A stretch of DNA of 64,000 nucleotides from Methylobacterium tardum (GCF_023546765.1 NZ_CP097484.1:6196001-6260000); one strand, 5' to 3'. Shown: positions 6,518 to 15,593, counted from the first letter of the stretch. The notes: generated by a model not told the origin, from the sequence alone. Translations and numbers: made by a program.

Positions 6518-7009
6518 ATGATCAGACCGATGCTAGCCCTGCTCCTCCTCTGCGGCTCCGCCGCGGCGGCCGGCACGATCAGCGGCCCCGCGACGGTGAT
6601 CGACGGCGACACGATCGAGGTTCAGGGCACCCGCATCCACCTCTACGGCATCGACGCGCCCGAGACGGCGCAGAGCTGCGAGACGGCGTCCGGTCTGGAG
6701 TATCGCTGCGGCCGTGAGGCCGAGCAGGCCCTGCGCGCGCGGATCGCCGGCGGCGTGGTCACCTGCGAGCGGCGCGAGGGGGGCGGCGCGGGCCGTGTCG
6801 CCGGCGTCTGCCACGTCCACGGCGAGGACCTGTCCGCCTGGATGGCGGCGCAGGGCCACGCCCTGGCCAGCCGACACGTCACGGCGTCCTATGTCCGGCA
6901 GGAAGGCCAGGCCTGGGCCACCCGCCGCGGCATCTGGGCCGGCACCTTCGAGAAGCCGGCCGACTGGCGTCAGGACCGGCGGCGCGTCGAGGCGAGCGCG
7001 GCCGATTAG
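6518..7009 (+). CDS. Secreted thermonuclease-like (SNase) protein
   Basis: A 163-residue secreted nuclease of the staphylococcal nuclease (OB-fold) family, which cleaves DNA and RNA with Ca2+. Residues 1-18 are a signal peptide (ALLLLCGSAAAAG). The SNase signature follows: VIDGDTIEV, then HLYGIDAPETAQSC with the Asp and Glu of the active site, and later ATRRGIWAGTF near the C-terminus. Three or four Cys suggest disulfides in the periplasm. The ATG at 6518 gives an intact signal peptide; an upstream continuation of the frame is non-homologous. Confidence 0.88.
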   Translation: MIRPMLALLLLCGSAAAAGTISGPATVIDGDTIEVQGTRIHLYGIDAPETAQSCETASGLEYRCGREAEQALRARIAGGVVTCERREGGGAGRVAGVCHVHGEDLSAWMAAQGHALASRHVTASYVRQEGQAWATRRGIWAGTFEKPADWRQDRRRVEASAAD

Positions 7010-7124
7010 GGACACCGCCGCCGCGGCGTCCCGCCCTTCGGCAGGACGGGGCGGGTGAATGCGGAAACCCGGGGCCGTTCCGGATGGCGGCACGATCCGG
7101 TCCGGCTCCAGATGAGACCGGACC

Positions 7125-8255
7125 TCAGGCCGTCTCGTCATGCCCCTCGGTGAATTCCCGCCACAGCAGGACGAGGGCGGCCATCACGGCGGGACCGACG
7201 AACAGTCCGAGCAGGCCGAAGGTCTCGACGCCGCCCAGGATGCCGAGCAGCACCCACAGGAACGGCAGCTTGGTGGTGCCGCCGATCAGGGCGGGCCGCA
7301 CGAAGTGGTCGGCCACGAAGGTGACGACGAGGCCCGCGACGGCGACCACGATCGCCGCCTTCGCCGAGCCGGCCGCCACCAGCAGGAGTGCCGCGATCGC
7401 AATGGCGAGGGCGGCACCGAACGGGATCATCGCCGCCACCGCCGTGAAGGCGCCGAGCAGAACCGGGTGCGGCACGCCCGCGAAGTAGTAGACGATCCCG
7501 AGCAAAAAGCCCTCGCCGAGGCCGACGAGGACCAGCCCGTCGACGGTGCCGTGCACCGAGGCCACCATCTGGCGGGCGACGCGCTCGCCGCGCGGGCCGA
7601 ACAGGCGGTGGCAGGCGGTCAGCGACTGGTCCCGCACGGTGCGCCAGTCGCGGAACAGGAAGAACAGGGCCACGAGGCTGAAGCCGAACAGCACGATCCG
7701 GTGCACCACCTCGCGCCCGAAGTTCCGCGACGCGCCGATCACCGAGTGATTGTCGAAGCGGTGCAGCAGGTCCGAGCCTGCCTGCGCATGGCCGAGATTG
7801 TCGTTCCACCACGCGGTCGCCTGCGCGGCGCCGTAGGGCAGATGCTGCAGGAATTCGGGTGCGGGGACGCCGTTCGCCTCCGCGTTGCGCACGAAGTCGG
7901 CGACGTCGTGGGCCTCGCGGGCCGCCTGCACGCCGAGAATCGCCAGCGGCACCAGGAAGATCAGCGCCACGGCAGCCGTCATCAGGGAGGGCAGCAGGAT
8001 GTTGTGCTTGCCCGGCGGGAAGCGGTGCTCCAGGCGGGTGTAGAGCGGCCACAGGGCAATGGCGAGCACGAGCGCCCAGGCCAGCGCCGGCAGGAAGCCG
8101 TGCAGGATCCACAGGCCGAGCGCGGAGAGCGCCAGGACCAGGAGGACGCGGGCCGCACCCTGCGAGCGCGCCCGCTCGTGCGGCGCCAGCGGGGGCGCCG
8201 GGGGCGTCGCCTCGATCCGCGCCGGCGGGGCGGCGGGTTTGGTGATCGGTGGCAT
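7125..8255 (-). CDS. AI-2E family (PerM/YdiK) transporter
   Basis: A 376-residue polytopic inner-membrane protein of the AI-2E/PerM family. After a Pro/Ala-rich cytoplasmic N-terminus (about 1-32) come hydrophobic helices at about 35-55, 57-75, 93-115, a cluster in the middle and four more toward the C-terminus (for example LPFLWVLLGILGGVETFGLL), with a soluble insert at about 120-205. Family members export autoinducer-2 or act as Na+/H+ or small-molecule exporters; the substrate is not predictable. It is monocistronic and divergent from the lipid A acyl carrier cluster. Confidence 0.9.
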   Translation of the reverse strand: MPPITKPAAPPARIEATPPAPPLAPHERARSQGAARVLLVLALSALGLWILHGFLPALAWALVLAIALWPLYTRLEHRFPPGKHNILLPSLMTAAVALIFLVPLAILGVQAAREAHDVADFVRNAEANGVPAPEFLQHLPYGAAQATAWWNDNLGHAQAGSDLLHRFDNHSVIGASRNFGREVVHRIVLFGFSLVALFFLFRDWRTVRDQSLTACHRLFGPRGERVARQMVASVHGTVDGLVLVGLGEGFLLGIVYYFAGVPHPVLLGAFTAVAAMIPFGAALAIAIAALLLVAAGSAKAAIVVAVAGLVVTFVADHFVRPALIGGTTKLPFLWVLLGILGGVETFGLLGLFVGPAVMAALVLLWREFTEGHDETA

Positions 8256-8385
8256 CCGTCTGAACTCCTGGAAACGCGCGGTCGCGCGTCAGCCGGGGCC
8301 GGCGCGGCCAGAGCGTCCGCGCGTCCTCACCCGCAGCGACGCGCGCTTGTGGATACGCGCTGAAACGCCGGGGGAACCGTCGCGG

Positions 8386-8414
8386 TTGCCGCTCCTGACA
8401 CCCTCGTGTAGAGG
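8386..8414 (+). promoter_or_regulatory. Possible housekeeping promoter of the acpXL operon
   Basis: TTGCCG (8386-8391), 17 bases, TAGAGG (8409-8414), about 140 bases upstream of acpXL. It is a partial match to -35/-10 consensus at optimal spacing, and the rest of the 298-base gap shows nothing else. Confidence 0.3.
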
Positions 8415-8553
8415 TCGCCGCCATCCGACGGGGCCGCGTACGAGGCCCGACTGACGTGTAGGGTGGCCGCGCGGGGCGTGAGCGCCGGGCTGCCCGGCGG
8501 CGAGGGGGCTCCCCGCCCGACCGATCCGGAATTCGAACAGCCCGCGAGAAGAC

Positions 8554-8862
8554 ATGTCCGACGAGCCCGCCCACGGCAGCGCCACCTTCGAGCGCGTGGC
8601 CGACATCATAGCCGAGACCGCCGACATCCCGCGCGACAAGATCACGCCCGAGAGTCACGCCATCGACGATCTCGGCATCGACAGCCTCGCCTTCCTCGAC
8701 ATCGCCTTCGCGGTGGACAAGGCCTTCGGCATCAAGCTGCCGCTGGAGCGCTGGACCCAGGAGGTCAACGAGGGCAAGGTTCCGGCCGAAGAGTACTTCG
8801 TCCTCAAGAACCTGTGCGCGCGCATCGACGGTCTGGTGGCCGAGAAGGCCGCCAAGGTCTGA
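8554..8862 (+). CDS. acpXL: AcpXL, acyl carrier protein for lipid A very-long-chain fatty acid
   Basis: Specialised acyl carrier protein on which the C26-C30 (omega-1)-hydroxy fatty acid of rhizobial-type lipid A is built. The 102-residue protein resembles rhizobial AcpXL along its whole length ([19 protein letters not shown], then [21 protein letters not shown]). The phosphopantetheine attachment site is S44 in GIDSL, and the C-terminal [14 protein letters not shown] helix is typical of AcpXL rather than AcpP. It has a GAGAAG ribosome-binding site and is first in a three-gene operon with fabZ-like and ketosynthase-like genes. Confidence 0.92.
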   Translation: MSDEPAHGSATFERVADIIAETADIPRDKITPESHAIDDLGIDSLAFLDIAFAVDKAFGIKLPLERWTQEVNEGKVPAEEYFVLKNLCARIDGLVAEKAAKV

Positions 8863-8901
8863 CGCCCGCACTCTGATTCGTCCCGCCACGTCGGTCCTGC
8901 C

Positions 8902-9369
8902 ATGCGCCTCGAATATTTCGAGATGATCGATTCCGTGCGGCTCCTCGACCGGGCCGCCGGGCGGATCGAGGCGCTCGCGCGGGTGCCGCTCGAGAGCCCC
9001 GTCTTCGAGGGGCATTTCCCCGGCCATCCGCTGGTGCCCGGCGTCCTCCTGACGGAGACGATGGCGCAGGCCTCCGGCTATCTCGTGCTGGCCCATCTGG
9101 ACTTCGCCCGGATGCCGTTCCTCACCGGCGTCGACAAGGCGCGGTTCCGTTCCTTCGTCGGTCCGGGGGCGGAACTCGTCGTCACGGCCAATCTCGAGCA
9201 TGACGGCTCGGGCTACGCGGTGACCAAGGCGGCGATCAGCCATGCCGGCAAGGCGCTCTGCGATGCGGAGCTGCGCTTCCGCACCATGCCCTTCCCGGAC
9301 GGGCTCGACGCGCCGATGCGCGCGCGGGCGCAGGCGATCGGTCTGTTCCCGGATCCCGCGCAGTCGTGA
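8902..9369 (+). CDS. FabZ-type 3-hydroxyacyl-ACP dehydratase (lipid A VLCFA)
   Basis: Dehydrates 3-hydroxyacyl-ACP during elongation of the very-long-chain acyl group. The 155-residue hot-dog-fold protein has the FabZ signature FEGHFPGHPLVPGVLLTE with the catalytic His at about residue 42 and the acidic partner at about 52, followed by MAQASG. It lies 39 bases after acpXL and 7 bases before the ketosynthase-like gene, matching the order acpXL-fabZXL-fabF2XL of rhizobia, which supports fabZXL rather than the housekeeping fabZ. Confidence 0.9.
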   Translation: MRLEYFEMIDSVRLLDRAAGRIEALARVPLESPVFEGHFPGHPLVPGVLLTETMAQASGYLVLAHLDFARMPFLTGVDKARFRSFVGPGAELVVTANLEHDGSGYAVTKAAISHAGKALCDAELRFRTMPFPDGLDAPMRARAQAIGLFPDPAQS

Positions 9370-9376
9370 GCCCGCC

Positions 9377-10504
9377 ATGAACCGCCCCGTCGTCGTCACC
9401 GGGCTCGGCCTCGTCTCCTGTGCGGGCGAGGGCGTCGAGTCCCATCTCGCGGCCCTCGACGCGCAGGCGGCCCCCCGCACCGACACCGAGACCTTCGCGC
9501 CCTATCCGGTGCATCCCGCGCCCGCGATTGCCTGGGACGGGCAGATCCCCAAGCGCAGCGACCAGCGCCAGATGGAGGCGTGGCAGCGGCTCGGCGTCTA
9601 CGCCGCGGGGCTGGCCCTCGACGCCGCCGGCGTCAAGGACGAGGCCGCCCTCAAGCAGGCGCTCCACCTCGTCGTGGCGGCCGGTGGCGGCGAGCGCGAC
9701 TACGCGGTCGATGGCGCGATCCTGACGGGCCTGCGGGAGGCTACCGATCCGGGCGCCTACCTGAACGAGCGGCTCCAGAACGACCTGCGCCCGACGCTGT
9801 TCCTGGCCCAGTTGTCGAACCTGCTGGCCGGCAACATCGCCATCGTCCACGGGGTCACGGGCGCCTCGCGTACCTTCATGGGCGAGGAATCCGCCGGGGT
9901 GGATGCCCTGCGGATCGCCCAGGCTCGGGTCGCCTCGGGCCAGATCGACGCGATCCTGGTCGGCGGCTCGTACAGTGCCGAGCGGCCGGACGTGCTGGTG
10001 ATCCACGAGATGGGCGGCTACCTCGCGCGCGGCAGCTTCAGCCCGGTCTTCCAGCGTGGCGAGACCGGCGGCTTCATCCTCGGAAGCTGTGCGGCGTTCC
10101 TGATGCTGGAATCGGCGGACCATGCGGCTGCCCGCGGCGCCCGCGCGCTTGCCCGGCTCGAGGCGGTGGCCAGTGACCGGACCCGGCGCGGGCCCGGCGG
10201 CGTCGCGGCGAGCCTGGAGACCCTCTGGCGGCAGGCCGGGATCGCGGCGCCCGACCACGTCCTGTCCGGAGCGACCGGACTTGCCCCGATCACCGCCGAG
10301 GAGCGCGACACCCTCGGGCGGCTCGCACCCGAGGCGCGCCTGCGCGCCCTCGGCGACGTGATCGGGCACGGGCTCGAAGTGGCGGCCCCGTTCGGCGCGG
10401 CCCTCGGGGCCGCGCTCGTCGCCGACCGCGGCGCGCGGGAGGTCGCCGTGACGGCGATCGGCCATCGTCGCGGCGAGGGCGTGCTGCGTCTCGTCCCGGC
10501 CTGA
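9377..10504 (+). CDS. Ketosynthase-like protein lacking the catalytic Cys (FabF2XL/CLF-like)
   Basis: A thiolase-fold beta-ketoacyl-ACP synthase homologue of 375 residues (N-terminal VVVTGLGLVSCAGEG; GGFILGSCAAFLMLES; VIGHGLEVAAPFGAALGAAL). Aligning the RTFMGEESAGVDAL segment with the FabF active-site segment places Glu171 where the nucleophilic Cys should be. The His of HGTST is also absent, while the His of the GH motif remains. It is therefore unlikely to condense by itself. By position it corresponds to fabF2XL of rhizobia and may act as a chain-length-factor partner of a catalytic ketosynthase. The usual next genes (fabF1XL, adh, lpxXL) are not here. The start at 9377 overlaps nothing and begins exactly at the conserved N-terminus. 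Confidence 0.85.
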   Translation: MNRPVVVTGLGLVSCAGEGVESHLAALDAQAAPRTDTETFAPYPVHPAPAIAWDGQIPKRSDQRQMEAWQRLGVYAAGLALDAAGVKDEAALKQALHLVVAAGGGERDYAVDGAILTGLREATDPGAYLNERLQNDLRPTLFLAQLSNLLAGNIAIVHGVTGASRTFMGEESAGVDALRIAQARVASGQIDAILVGGSYSAERPDVLVIHEMGGYLARGSFSPVFQRGETGGFILGSCAAFLMLESADHAAARGARALARLEAVASDRTRRGPGGVAASLETLWRQAGIAAPDHVLSGATGLAPITAEERDTLGRLAPEARLRALGDVIGHGLEVAAPFGAALGAALVADRGAREVAVTAIGHRRGEGVLRLVPA

Positions 10505-10862
10505 GCGGATTCCGGATCCGCCGCGTGCCAAATGGCACGACGGAAACCACAGATTTCAAGTGTTTCCGCGACCGTACATTCCGCTCTCCTGCTGTCAGAT
10601 GGCGCTTCCGGAGCGGATGATCGCGTTGTTCCGGCAAGAAATTCCCGGCCGCCGGGCCGCTGGCCGCGGTAAATAGTTCCTCGCGCTTGCCAAGAAGCCC
10701 CGAAGGGTCTACCTCTCACTCATCGGCACGTGTCCGGATATCTTGGACCGTTACGCCTTCGCAGGGCGGTTCTGACTTTCCTATCGCTATCGGTCGATGC
10801 CGGCGCCATGCCCCACGGGTGTGTGCCATCTCTCACTATTCCTGCGAAGATCAAGGACTTCC
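10505..10862 (+). other. Gene-free 358-base leader region of the cold-shock gene
   Basis: No reading frame with support. The last 130 bases are locally AT-richer and pyrimidine-rich and probably hold the promoter and a long structured 5' leader, as is usual for cold-shock genes. No EcfG or CtrA motif was found. Confidence 0.5.
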
Positions 10863-11072
10863 ATGAGCACCGGAACCGTCAAGTGGTTCAACGAGACCAA
10901 GGGCTACGGCTTCATCCAGCCGGATGACGGCGGCAAGGACGTGTTCGTCCACATTTCGGCCGTCGAGCGCGCCGGCCTGCGTGGCCTGAACGAGGGCCAG
11001 AAGGTCACCTACGAGCTCGAGACCGACCGCCGCAGCGGCAAGCAGTCCGCCGGCCAGCTCCAGACGGCCTGA
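10863..11072 (+). CDS. CspA-family cold-shock protein
   Basis: A 69-residue single cold-shock domain that binds single-stranded nucleic acid and melts RNA structure. RNP1 (KGYGFI) and RNP2 (VFVHIS) are both present, after the family start [14 protein letters not shown]. The ATG at 10863 is preceded by AAGGA. A perfect hairpin terminator follows at 11094-11123, so the gene is monocistronic. Confidence 0.95.
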   Translation: MSTGTVKWFNETKGYGFIQPDDGGKDVFVHISAVERAGLRGLNEGQKVTYELETDRRSGKQSAGQLQTA

Positions 11073-11093
11073 TCGCCGTTCGAACGGTCTTTG

Positions 11094-11123
11094 GAAGCCG
11101 CTCCTCCAGGAGCGGCTTCTTTG
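11094..11123 (+). terminator. Rho-independent terminator of the cold-shock gene
   Basis: GAAGCCGCTCCT, two-base loop, AGGAGCGGCTTC, then TTT. A perfect 12-bp stem starting 22 bases after the stop codon. Confidence 0.85.
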
Positions 11124-11180
11124 TATCTGCAATCCCCTTTCGGGGCGTCGGCCTCCGCCACGCCCGACCCAGGAGTGTCT

Positions 11181-11549
11181 GTGAGCTTTCCGAACAAGCA
11201 GGGTGTCGTCGATCGCCTCGAGACGGCCGCGAAGGCGCGGTCCGAGATGCTGGCCCGGTTCCGGGCACGCCCGTCCGCCGACGATCCCGCGGTCCTGGCC
11301 CGTCAGTCCGCCCGCCGCGCGGTGATCGATGCCCGTGAGGCCCGTGCGGCCGAGCGCGCCGCCCTCCGGCAGGCCGAGATCGCGCGCGCCGCGGCGCTCG
11401 CCGAGGCCGAACGCCTCGCCGAGATCGAGCGCAAGCACGCCGAGCAGCTCGCCGCCCAGGAGCGTGCCAAGGCTCTGCAGGCCGAGCAGAAGGCCCAGCG
11501 CGACGCGCGCTATCTCGCCCGCAAGGCCAAGGCCCAGAAGCGCCGCTGA
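11181..11549 (+). CDS. DUF6481 family charged helical protein
   Basis: A 122-residue, Ala/Arg/Glu-rich protein that should be one long helix or coiled coil from about residue 40 to the end (repeated AEI/AERLAEIERKHAEQL). The N-terminal part (FPNKQGVVDRLETAAKARSEMLARFRARP) and the DDPAV.ARQ.ARRAV segment match the DUF6481 family, which often sits near cold-shock genes in Rhizobiales; the function is unknown. The GTG at 11181 is chosen because AGGAG lies five bases upstream. Confidence 0.75.
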   Translation: MSFPNKQGVVDRLETAAKARSEMLARFRARPSADDPAVLARQSARRAVIDAREARAAERAALRQAEIARAAALAEAERLAEIERKHAEQLAAQERAKALQAEQKAQRDARYLARKAKAQKRR

Positions 11550-11587
11550 GGCGTCGCCCCATCGATACCTCGCTCCCGGAGTCCGGC

Positions 11588-11788
11588 ATGTCCCACAAGT
11601 TCAAGATCGGCCAGCGCGTGTGCCGGCCCCGGCTCGGTCTTCCTGGCGACAAGGGCGACGGCGAGGTGTTCGAGGTCCTGCGGCTGATGCCGGAGGACCA
11701 GACGGGTGAGCCCAGCTACCGGATCCGCACTCAGACCGGCGAGCGGGCGATCCGCGAGAGTGATCTGGTGGAGGCACCCCTCGGCTGA
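11588..11788 (+). CDS. Hypothetical small beta-rich protein
   Basis: A 66-residue protein: KFKIGQRVCRPRLGLPGD, a VFEVLRLMPED strand, and YRIRTQTGERAIRESDLVE. The pattern of a basic N-terminal strand followed by short strands resembles small SH3-like barrel proteins, but no family is named. GGAG lies just before the ATG. It follows the DUF6481 gene by 38 bases and may be co-transcribed. Confidence 0.6.
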   Translation: MSHKFKIGQRVCRPRLGLPGDKGDGEVFEVLRLMPEDQTGEPSYRIRTQTGERAIRESDLVEAPLG

Positions 11789-11894
11789 TCGGGGCGCGTC
11801 CCGGCTCCCTCTGAGCTGGAATTCTGTAGCCAGAACTCAGGAAGAGGCCGGGGCTGAACACCTGCCGCGGGAGCTTCCCAGGACGGTTCAGCCC

Positions 11895-12382
11895 TCAGAG
11901 CGTCCGGAACATCACCAGGGCGTCGACAAACCCGAGGCTCGGATGCGCGAAGGCGCCCGGGAGCCGGCCGACGATCGCGAAGCCGAGGCTCTCCCAGAGC
12001 CGCACCGCCCGGATGTTGGTGGTCACCACGAAGTTGAACTGCATCGCCGCGAAGCCCTGCGCCCGCGCCCGGTCGAGGGCGTGCGCGCCCATGGCGCGGG
12101 CCACTCCGCGTCCCGTCGCGGCCGCATCGGTCATGAAGCCGCAATTGGCGACATGGGCGCCCCCGCCCGCCTGGTTGGCGCGCAGGTAGTAGGTGCCGAG
12201 CACTGCCCCGTCCGCCTCGGCCACGAAAGTCTCGCGGTCCGCGCCGGTCCAATAGGCGAGGGCGTCGGCCTCGCTCAGGTCGCGGTCGAGCGCGTAGGTC
12301 TCCCCCGCGCGGATGGTCGGCAGGATGATGCGGGCGATCGCCGCGTGATCGGACGCGCGCGCCGGTCTGATCGCCGGCTCAC
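11895..12382 (-). CDS. GNAT-family N-acetyltransferase (frameshift at the 5' end)
   Basis: A GCN5-related acetyltransferase of about 162 residues. [20 protein letters not shown] is the first strand and helix. [19 protein letters not shown] is the acetyl-CoA pyrophosphate loop, with a relaxed Q/RxxGxG pattern, and LWESLGF is the C-terminal motif. The homologous frame has no start codon near residue 1. A GTG at 12382 overlaps the nadK stop as GTGA, in another frame; restoring one C near 12376 joins the two and gives [12 protein letters not shown] therefore give the intended span and treat the break as a probable one-base deletion. The substrate is unknown. It is translationally coupled to nadK. 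Confidence 0.7.
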
Positions 12383-13146
12383 CCGAACTGCTCCCGGAGT
12401 ATGCGCTCGTCGAGGCTGTGGCCGGGATCGTGGAGGAGCACCAGCTCGGTGGTCCGGTCGAGGGAGGTTTCCACCGTGCAGACCCGACGGAACTCGATAT
12501 GGTCCGCCACTGCCGCCACCGGCCGGTGGGGCGCATCAAGGACGTCGATCCGGATCCGGGCGTAGTCCGGCAGGAGCGCGCCGCGCCAGCGCCGGGGCCG
12601 GAAGGCCGAGATCGGGGTGAGCGCCAGCAGCTTCGCGTCCAGCGGCAGGATCGGGCCTCCGACCGACAGGTTGTAGGCGGTGGAGCCGGCCGCCGTGGCG
12701 ACCAGCACGCCGTCGGCGATCAGCAGATCCAGGCGCACATTGCCGTCGACGGCGATCTTGAGCTTGGCCGTCTGGTGGGTCTGGCGCAGCAGGTAGACCT
12801 CGTTGATCGCCCGCGCCCGGTGCGAACGTCCCTCGGTGTCGAGCACGTCCATCACCAGCGGATGGATGACGCTGCGCTGTGACGCCTCCAGGTGTTCCAG
12901 GAGATCGTCGTCCCGGAACTCGTTCATCAGGAAGCCGACCGTCCCGCGGTTCATCCCGTAGATCGGCTTCGGATTGTCCATGAACCGGTGCAGAACCTGG
13001 AGCATCAGCCCGTCGCCGCCGAGGGCGACGACGACGTCGGCTTCCTCGGGCGGGACGTGGTCGTAGCGCCGCATCAGGGCGGCGGCCGCCTCGCGGGCAT
13101 GGCCGGTCGGGCTCGCCACGAAGGCGATCTTCTTGAAATGCGGCAT
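12379..13146 (-). CDS. nadK: NAD kinase
   Basis: Phosphorylates NAD+ to NADP+ in the cytosol. The 255-residue protein carries the GGDG nucleotide-binding motif (about 43-46), the NE-type segment (NEVYLLRQT) and the Gly-rich loop [17 protein letters not shown] typical of ATP-NAD kinases. The length is usual for the alphaproteobacterial enzyme. It overlaps the following acetyltransferase gene by four bases. Confidence 0.95.
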   Translation of the reverse strand: MPHFKKIAFVASPTGHAREAAAALMRRYDHVPPEEADVVVALGGDGLMLQVLHRFMDNPKPIYGMNRGTVGFLMNEFRDDDLLEHLEASQRSVIHPLVMDVLDTEGRSHRARAINEVYLLRQTHQTAKLKIAVDGNVRLDLLIADGVLVATAAGSTAYNLSVGGPILPLDAKLLALTPISAFRPRRWRGALLPDYARIRIDVLDAPHRPVAAVADHIEFRRVCTVETSLDRTTELVLLHDPGHSLDERILREQFG

Positions 13147-13289
13147 GGCTCAGGCGCAGCCGGTCGGGTGGATCGGGGTCGCGTCGGGTGTCACGTCACG
13201 GCTCCAGTCTCATGAGCGAACCGCCCGGTTGACGTTCATACCCTGCAGGCGCCTCACTCTCCGGACGCACGCACATCCGGAGGCATAGC

Positions 13290-13643
13290 ATGGAGCGTCC
13301 GCTCCTCGTCTACACCACCTTTCCCGACGCCGCCTCGGCGCTCGGCATCGGCGAGGCCCTGGTCCGCGAGCGCCTGATCGCCTGCATCAACGTCCTGCCC
13401 GGCATGCGCTCGGTCTACAGCTGGAAGGGCGCGGTGGAGCACGGCGAGGAGGTCGCGGCCATCCTGAAGAGCCGCACGGGTCTCGCCGATGCCCTGTCGG
13501 TCGCCCTCAAGGCCCGTCACCCTTACGACACACCGATCATCCTGCACCTGCCGGTTGCCGGCGCGGATGCCGATACGGCGGCCTGGATCCTGGCGGAGAC
13601 CGGTCTCGGCGGCGCCGTCTCGGCGGCCGATCGGGGCGCCTGA
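13290..13643 (+). CDS. cutA: CutA divalent-cation tolerance protein
   Basis: A 117-residue trimeric ferredoxin-like-fold protein of the CutA1 family (VYTTFPDAASALGIGEALV, LIACINVLPGMRSVYSWKG, then the HPYDTPIILHLPV strand). It is linked to copper tolerance in E. coli, although the mechanism is unclear and many homologues are better described as small signalling or stability proteins. It starts at ATG 13290 and is read away from nadK. Confidence 0.93.
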   Translation: MERPLLVYTTFPDAASALGIGEALVRERLIACINVLPGMRSVYSWKGAVEHGEEVAAILKSRTGLADALSVALKARHPYDTPIILHLPVAGADADTAAWILAETGLGGAVSAADRGA

Positions 13644-13756
13644 TCGACGAGCCCGAGACGCGGCACGCCGGCGTTCCGGGCGATGACGGCGCCCGGGGCG
13701 ATCACCGCGTCGGCGCCGATCCGGGCACCATGCCCGGAAGCTTCGGAGGCTGGACT

Positions 13757-14365
13757 ATGATACGCGCCAAGGATGCAGGTCGCGCGGCCGCGCTTATGCT
13801 GGCTTCGCTGGCGTGCGGTGCGGGTGCGCGGGCCGATGGCACGGCCGGTGAGCCCCCGATGACCATCGCGCCGACGCCCTCCGGCCCGGCCGGCCTCGCC
13901 TCGGCCGATCCGCCGGCCCTTCGCTACGGCGTCCTCTACGCGGACGAGAGGGGGCAGAGTCACGTCCAGTACTGCGACCTGAAGGACTTCGTCTTCAAGA
14001 GCTACGCGCCGCCGGCGGCGCCGCAATTCGTCGGCGTCCCGCCGGGTGACGTCAGGTCGATCAGCTACGCGGTGCCGCCCGTCGGCTATGTCGGCGCGTG
14101 GCACGCGGCGCCCGGCCCGCAATGGGTCGTCACCCTGTCGGGGCGCTGGTCGGTCGAGGCGACGGACGGCACCGTGCTGGAGCAGGGGCCGGGCGAGGTG
14201 CAGTTCAACGCCGATATGGGGTCGACGCCGCAGGGGCCGGAGAAGCATGTCGGGCACCTGACTCGGCAGGTCGGCGATGTGCCGAACGTGCAGCTCATCG
14301 TCTCCCTGAAGAAGCAAGAGGGAGCGCCCCCTTCAACCGAGCCGTGTCAGCCGGCATCGCGGTGA
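13757..14365 (+). CDS. Exported cupin-like protein
   Basis: A 202-residue protein with a signal peptide (about 1-26, AALMLASLACGAGARA) and a cupin-type beta barrel in the second half (GPQWVVTLSGRWSVEATDGTVLEQGPGEVQFNADM...HVGHLTRQVGD). Metal-ligand His residues are sparse, so metal binding is uncertain. The ATG at 13757 follows GGAGG at a proper distance; the in-frame start at 13730 lacks this. No specific substrate is suggested. Confidence 0.75.
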   Translation: MIRAKDAGRAAALMLASLACGAGARADGTAGEPPMTIAPTPSGPAGLASADPPALRYGVLYADERGQSHVQYCDLKDFVFKSYAPPAAPQFVGVPPGDVRSISYAVPPVGYVGAWHAAPGPQWVVTLSGRWSVEATDGTVLEQGPGEVQFNADMGSTPQGPEKHVGHLTRQVGDVPNVQLIVSLKKQEGAPPSTEPCQPASR

Positions 14366-14390
14366 GGACCAGGTTCCGGCGGAACGGATC

Positions 14391-15526
14391 TCAGGCCCCG
14401 CTCACCGGATAGCTGCGGCCCTTCCAGGTGGCGGCGCCGGCCCGCTCGCGGCGCAGGAGCACGTTCCACTGGATCGCCAGCGCCACCAGGACGGTGGCCG
14501 GATGCAGCGGGATCGTCGCCAGCGGCGCCCGCGTCGCCAGGGTGATGGCCGCCCGCGTGGCGATGGACAGGGCCCAGGCCGAAGCGGCCGGCAGCAGGGC
14601 GGTCGCGGGGATCAGGCCGAGGAGACCGAGCAGGACGAGGAGCGGCGGCAGGACCTGCCCGCAGCCGAGCAGCAGGGTCCAGACCGGCAGGGCGCGGGGC
14701 GTGGCCATGCCTTCATGAGCGTTCTTGGAGAATCCCGCCCAGGCCTGCGCGAAGCCCTGGTACATCCGGCAGGTGGCGAGGCTCGCGGCCGCCGCGAGGT
14801 CGGTGCGGTATCCCGCCGTGCGGAACAGCCGGGGCAGGCGCACGCCGTCGTGCAGGGAGGTCCGGATCGCGCTGTGCCCGCCGGTGGCGACATAGGCCGC
14901 GCGGTCGGCCAGGATCAGCTGGCCGCAGGCCGCCCCGAGCGACGGGTCGGGCAGGCGGCGCATCAGCGGCACCGGCAGGTAGCCCAGGAGCAGGAAGTCG
15001 ATCATCGGGACGGTCAGCATCTCGCCGAGCGTCTCCGTGCGCTGGCGCGGCACCCCGCTGACGAGCGCCGCGCCGGTCCGGCGGGCCTGCGCGGCGAGGC
15101 ACGCCGCAGCCTCGGGCGCGAGGCGCACATCGGCGTCAATGAACAGGAGCTGGCGGCTGCGGGCGAGACCGGCCATGTGGCTGCAGGCGTGGTTCTTGCC
15201 GGTCCAGCCCTCGGGCAGTGCCGGCACGGCGACGAGGCGCAGGCGCGGATCGCCGATGGCGTGCACGATCGCGGCGGTCGCATCCGTGGAATGATCGTCT
15301 CCGACGATTACCTCCACCGGCACCGTCGTGCTGGCCAGGGCCGCCCGCACGGTGCCCTCGATGTTGCCGGCCTCGTTGCGGGCCGGGATCAGGATCGAGA
15401 CCGGGCCGGGATCGGCCTCCGGGACCGGCCGGCGCAGGACCGCGAGGTTCACCGCCGCCAGTACGGCGGGCAGGAGGGCCGCGGCCGGCAAATCAGGGCC
15501 AGGGCCGTGAGGATCGAATCGGTCAT
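14391..15526 (-). CDS. Family 2 glycosyltransferase, CrtQ-like (frameshift near 15490)
   Basis: A membrane glycosyltransferase of about 378 residues: N-terminal hydrophobic segment, GT-A domain (VSILIPARNEAGNIEGTVRAAL; VGDDHSTDAT; FIDADVRL as the DxD motif; a QxxRW-like GVPRQRTETLGE segment) and three or four C-terminal membrane helices. It resembles CrtQ/HpnB-type transferases. The homologous N-terminus starts at ATG 15526 (MTDSILTALALI), but the frame is lost after an AAA run near 15490; one extra base there restores ALALI-x-PAAALLPAVL. It lies with an acyltransferase and a carotenoid oxidoreductase, suggesting that it glucosylates a diapocarotenoic acid. The family is sure, the substrate inferred. 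Confidence 0.78.
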
Positions 15527-15593
15527 CGTCCGTGCCGGGGTAGGAGGCGGCGATCCCCCGGCATCGCATGCGGGCCCGACGGGACGGAAGGGG

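Noticed and set aside
7138..9486. A 782-codon minus-strand frame spanning the AI-2E gene and the acpXL operon
   Set aside because: It overlaps the AI-2E transporter in a different frame and runs antisense to acpXL and fabZ; no domain is visible.
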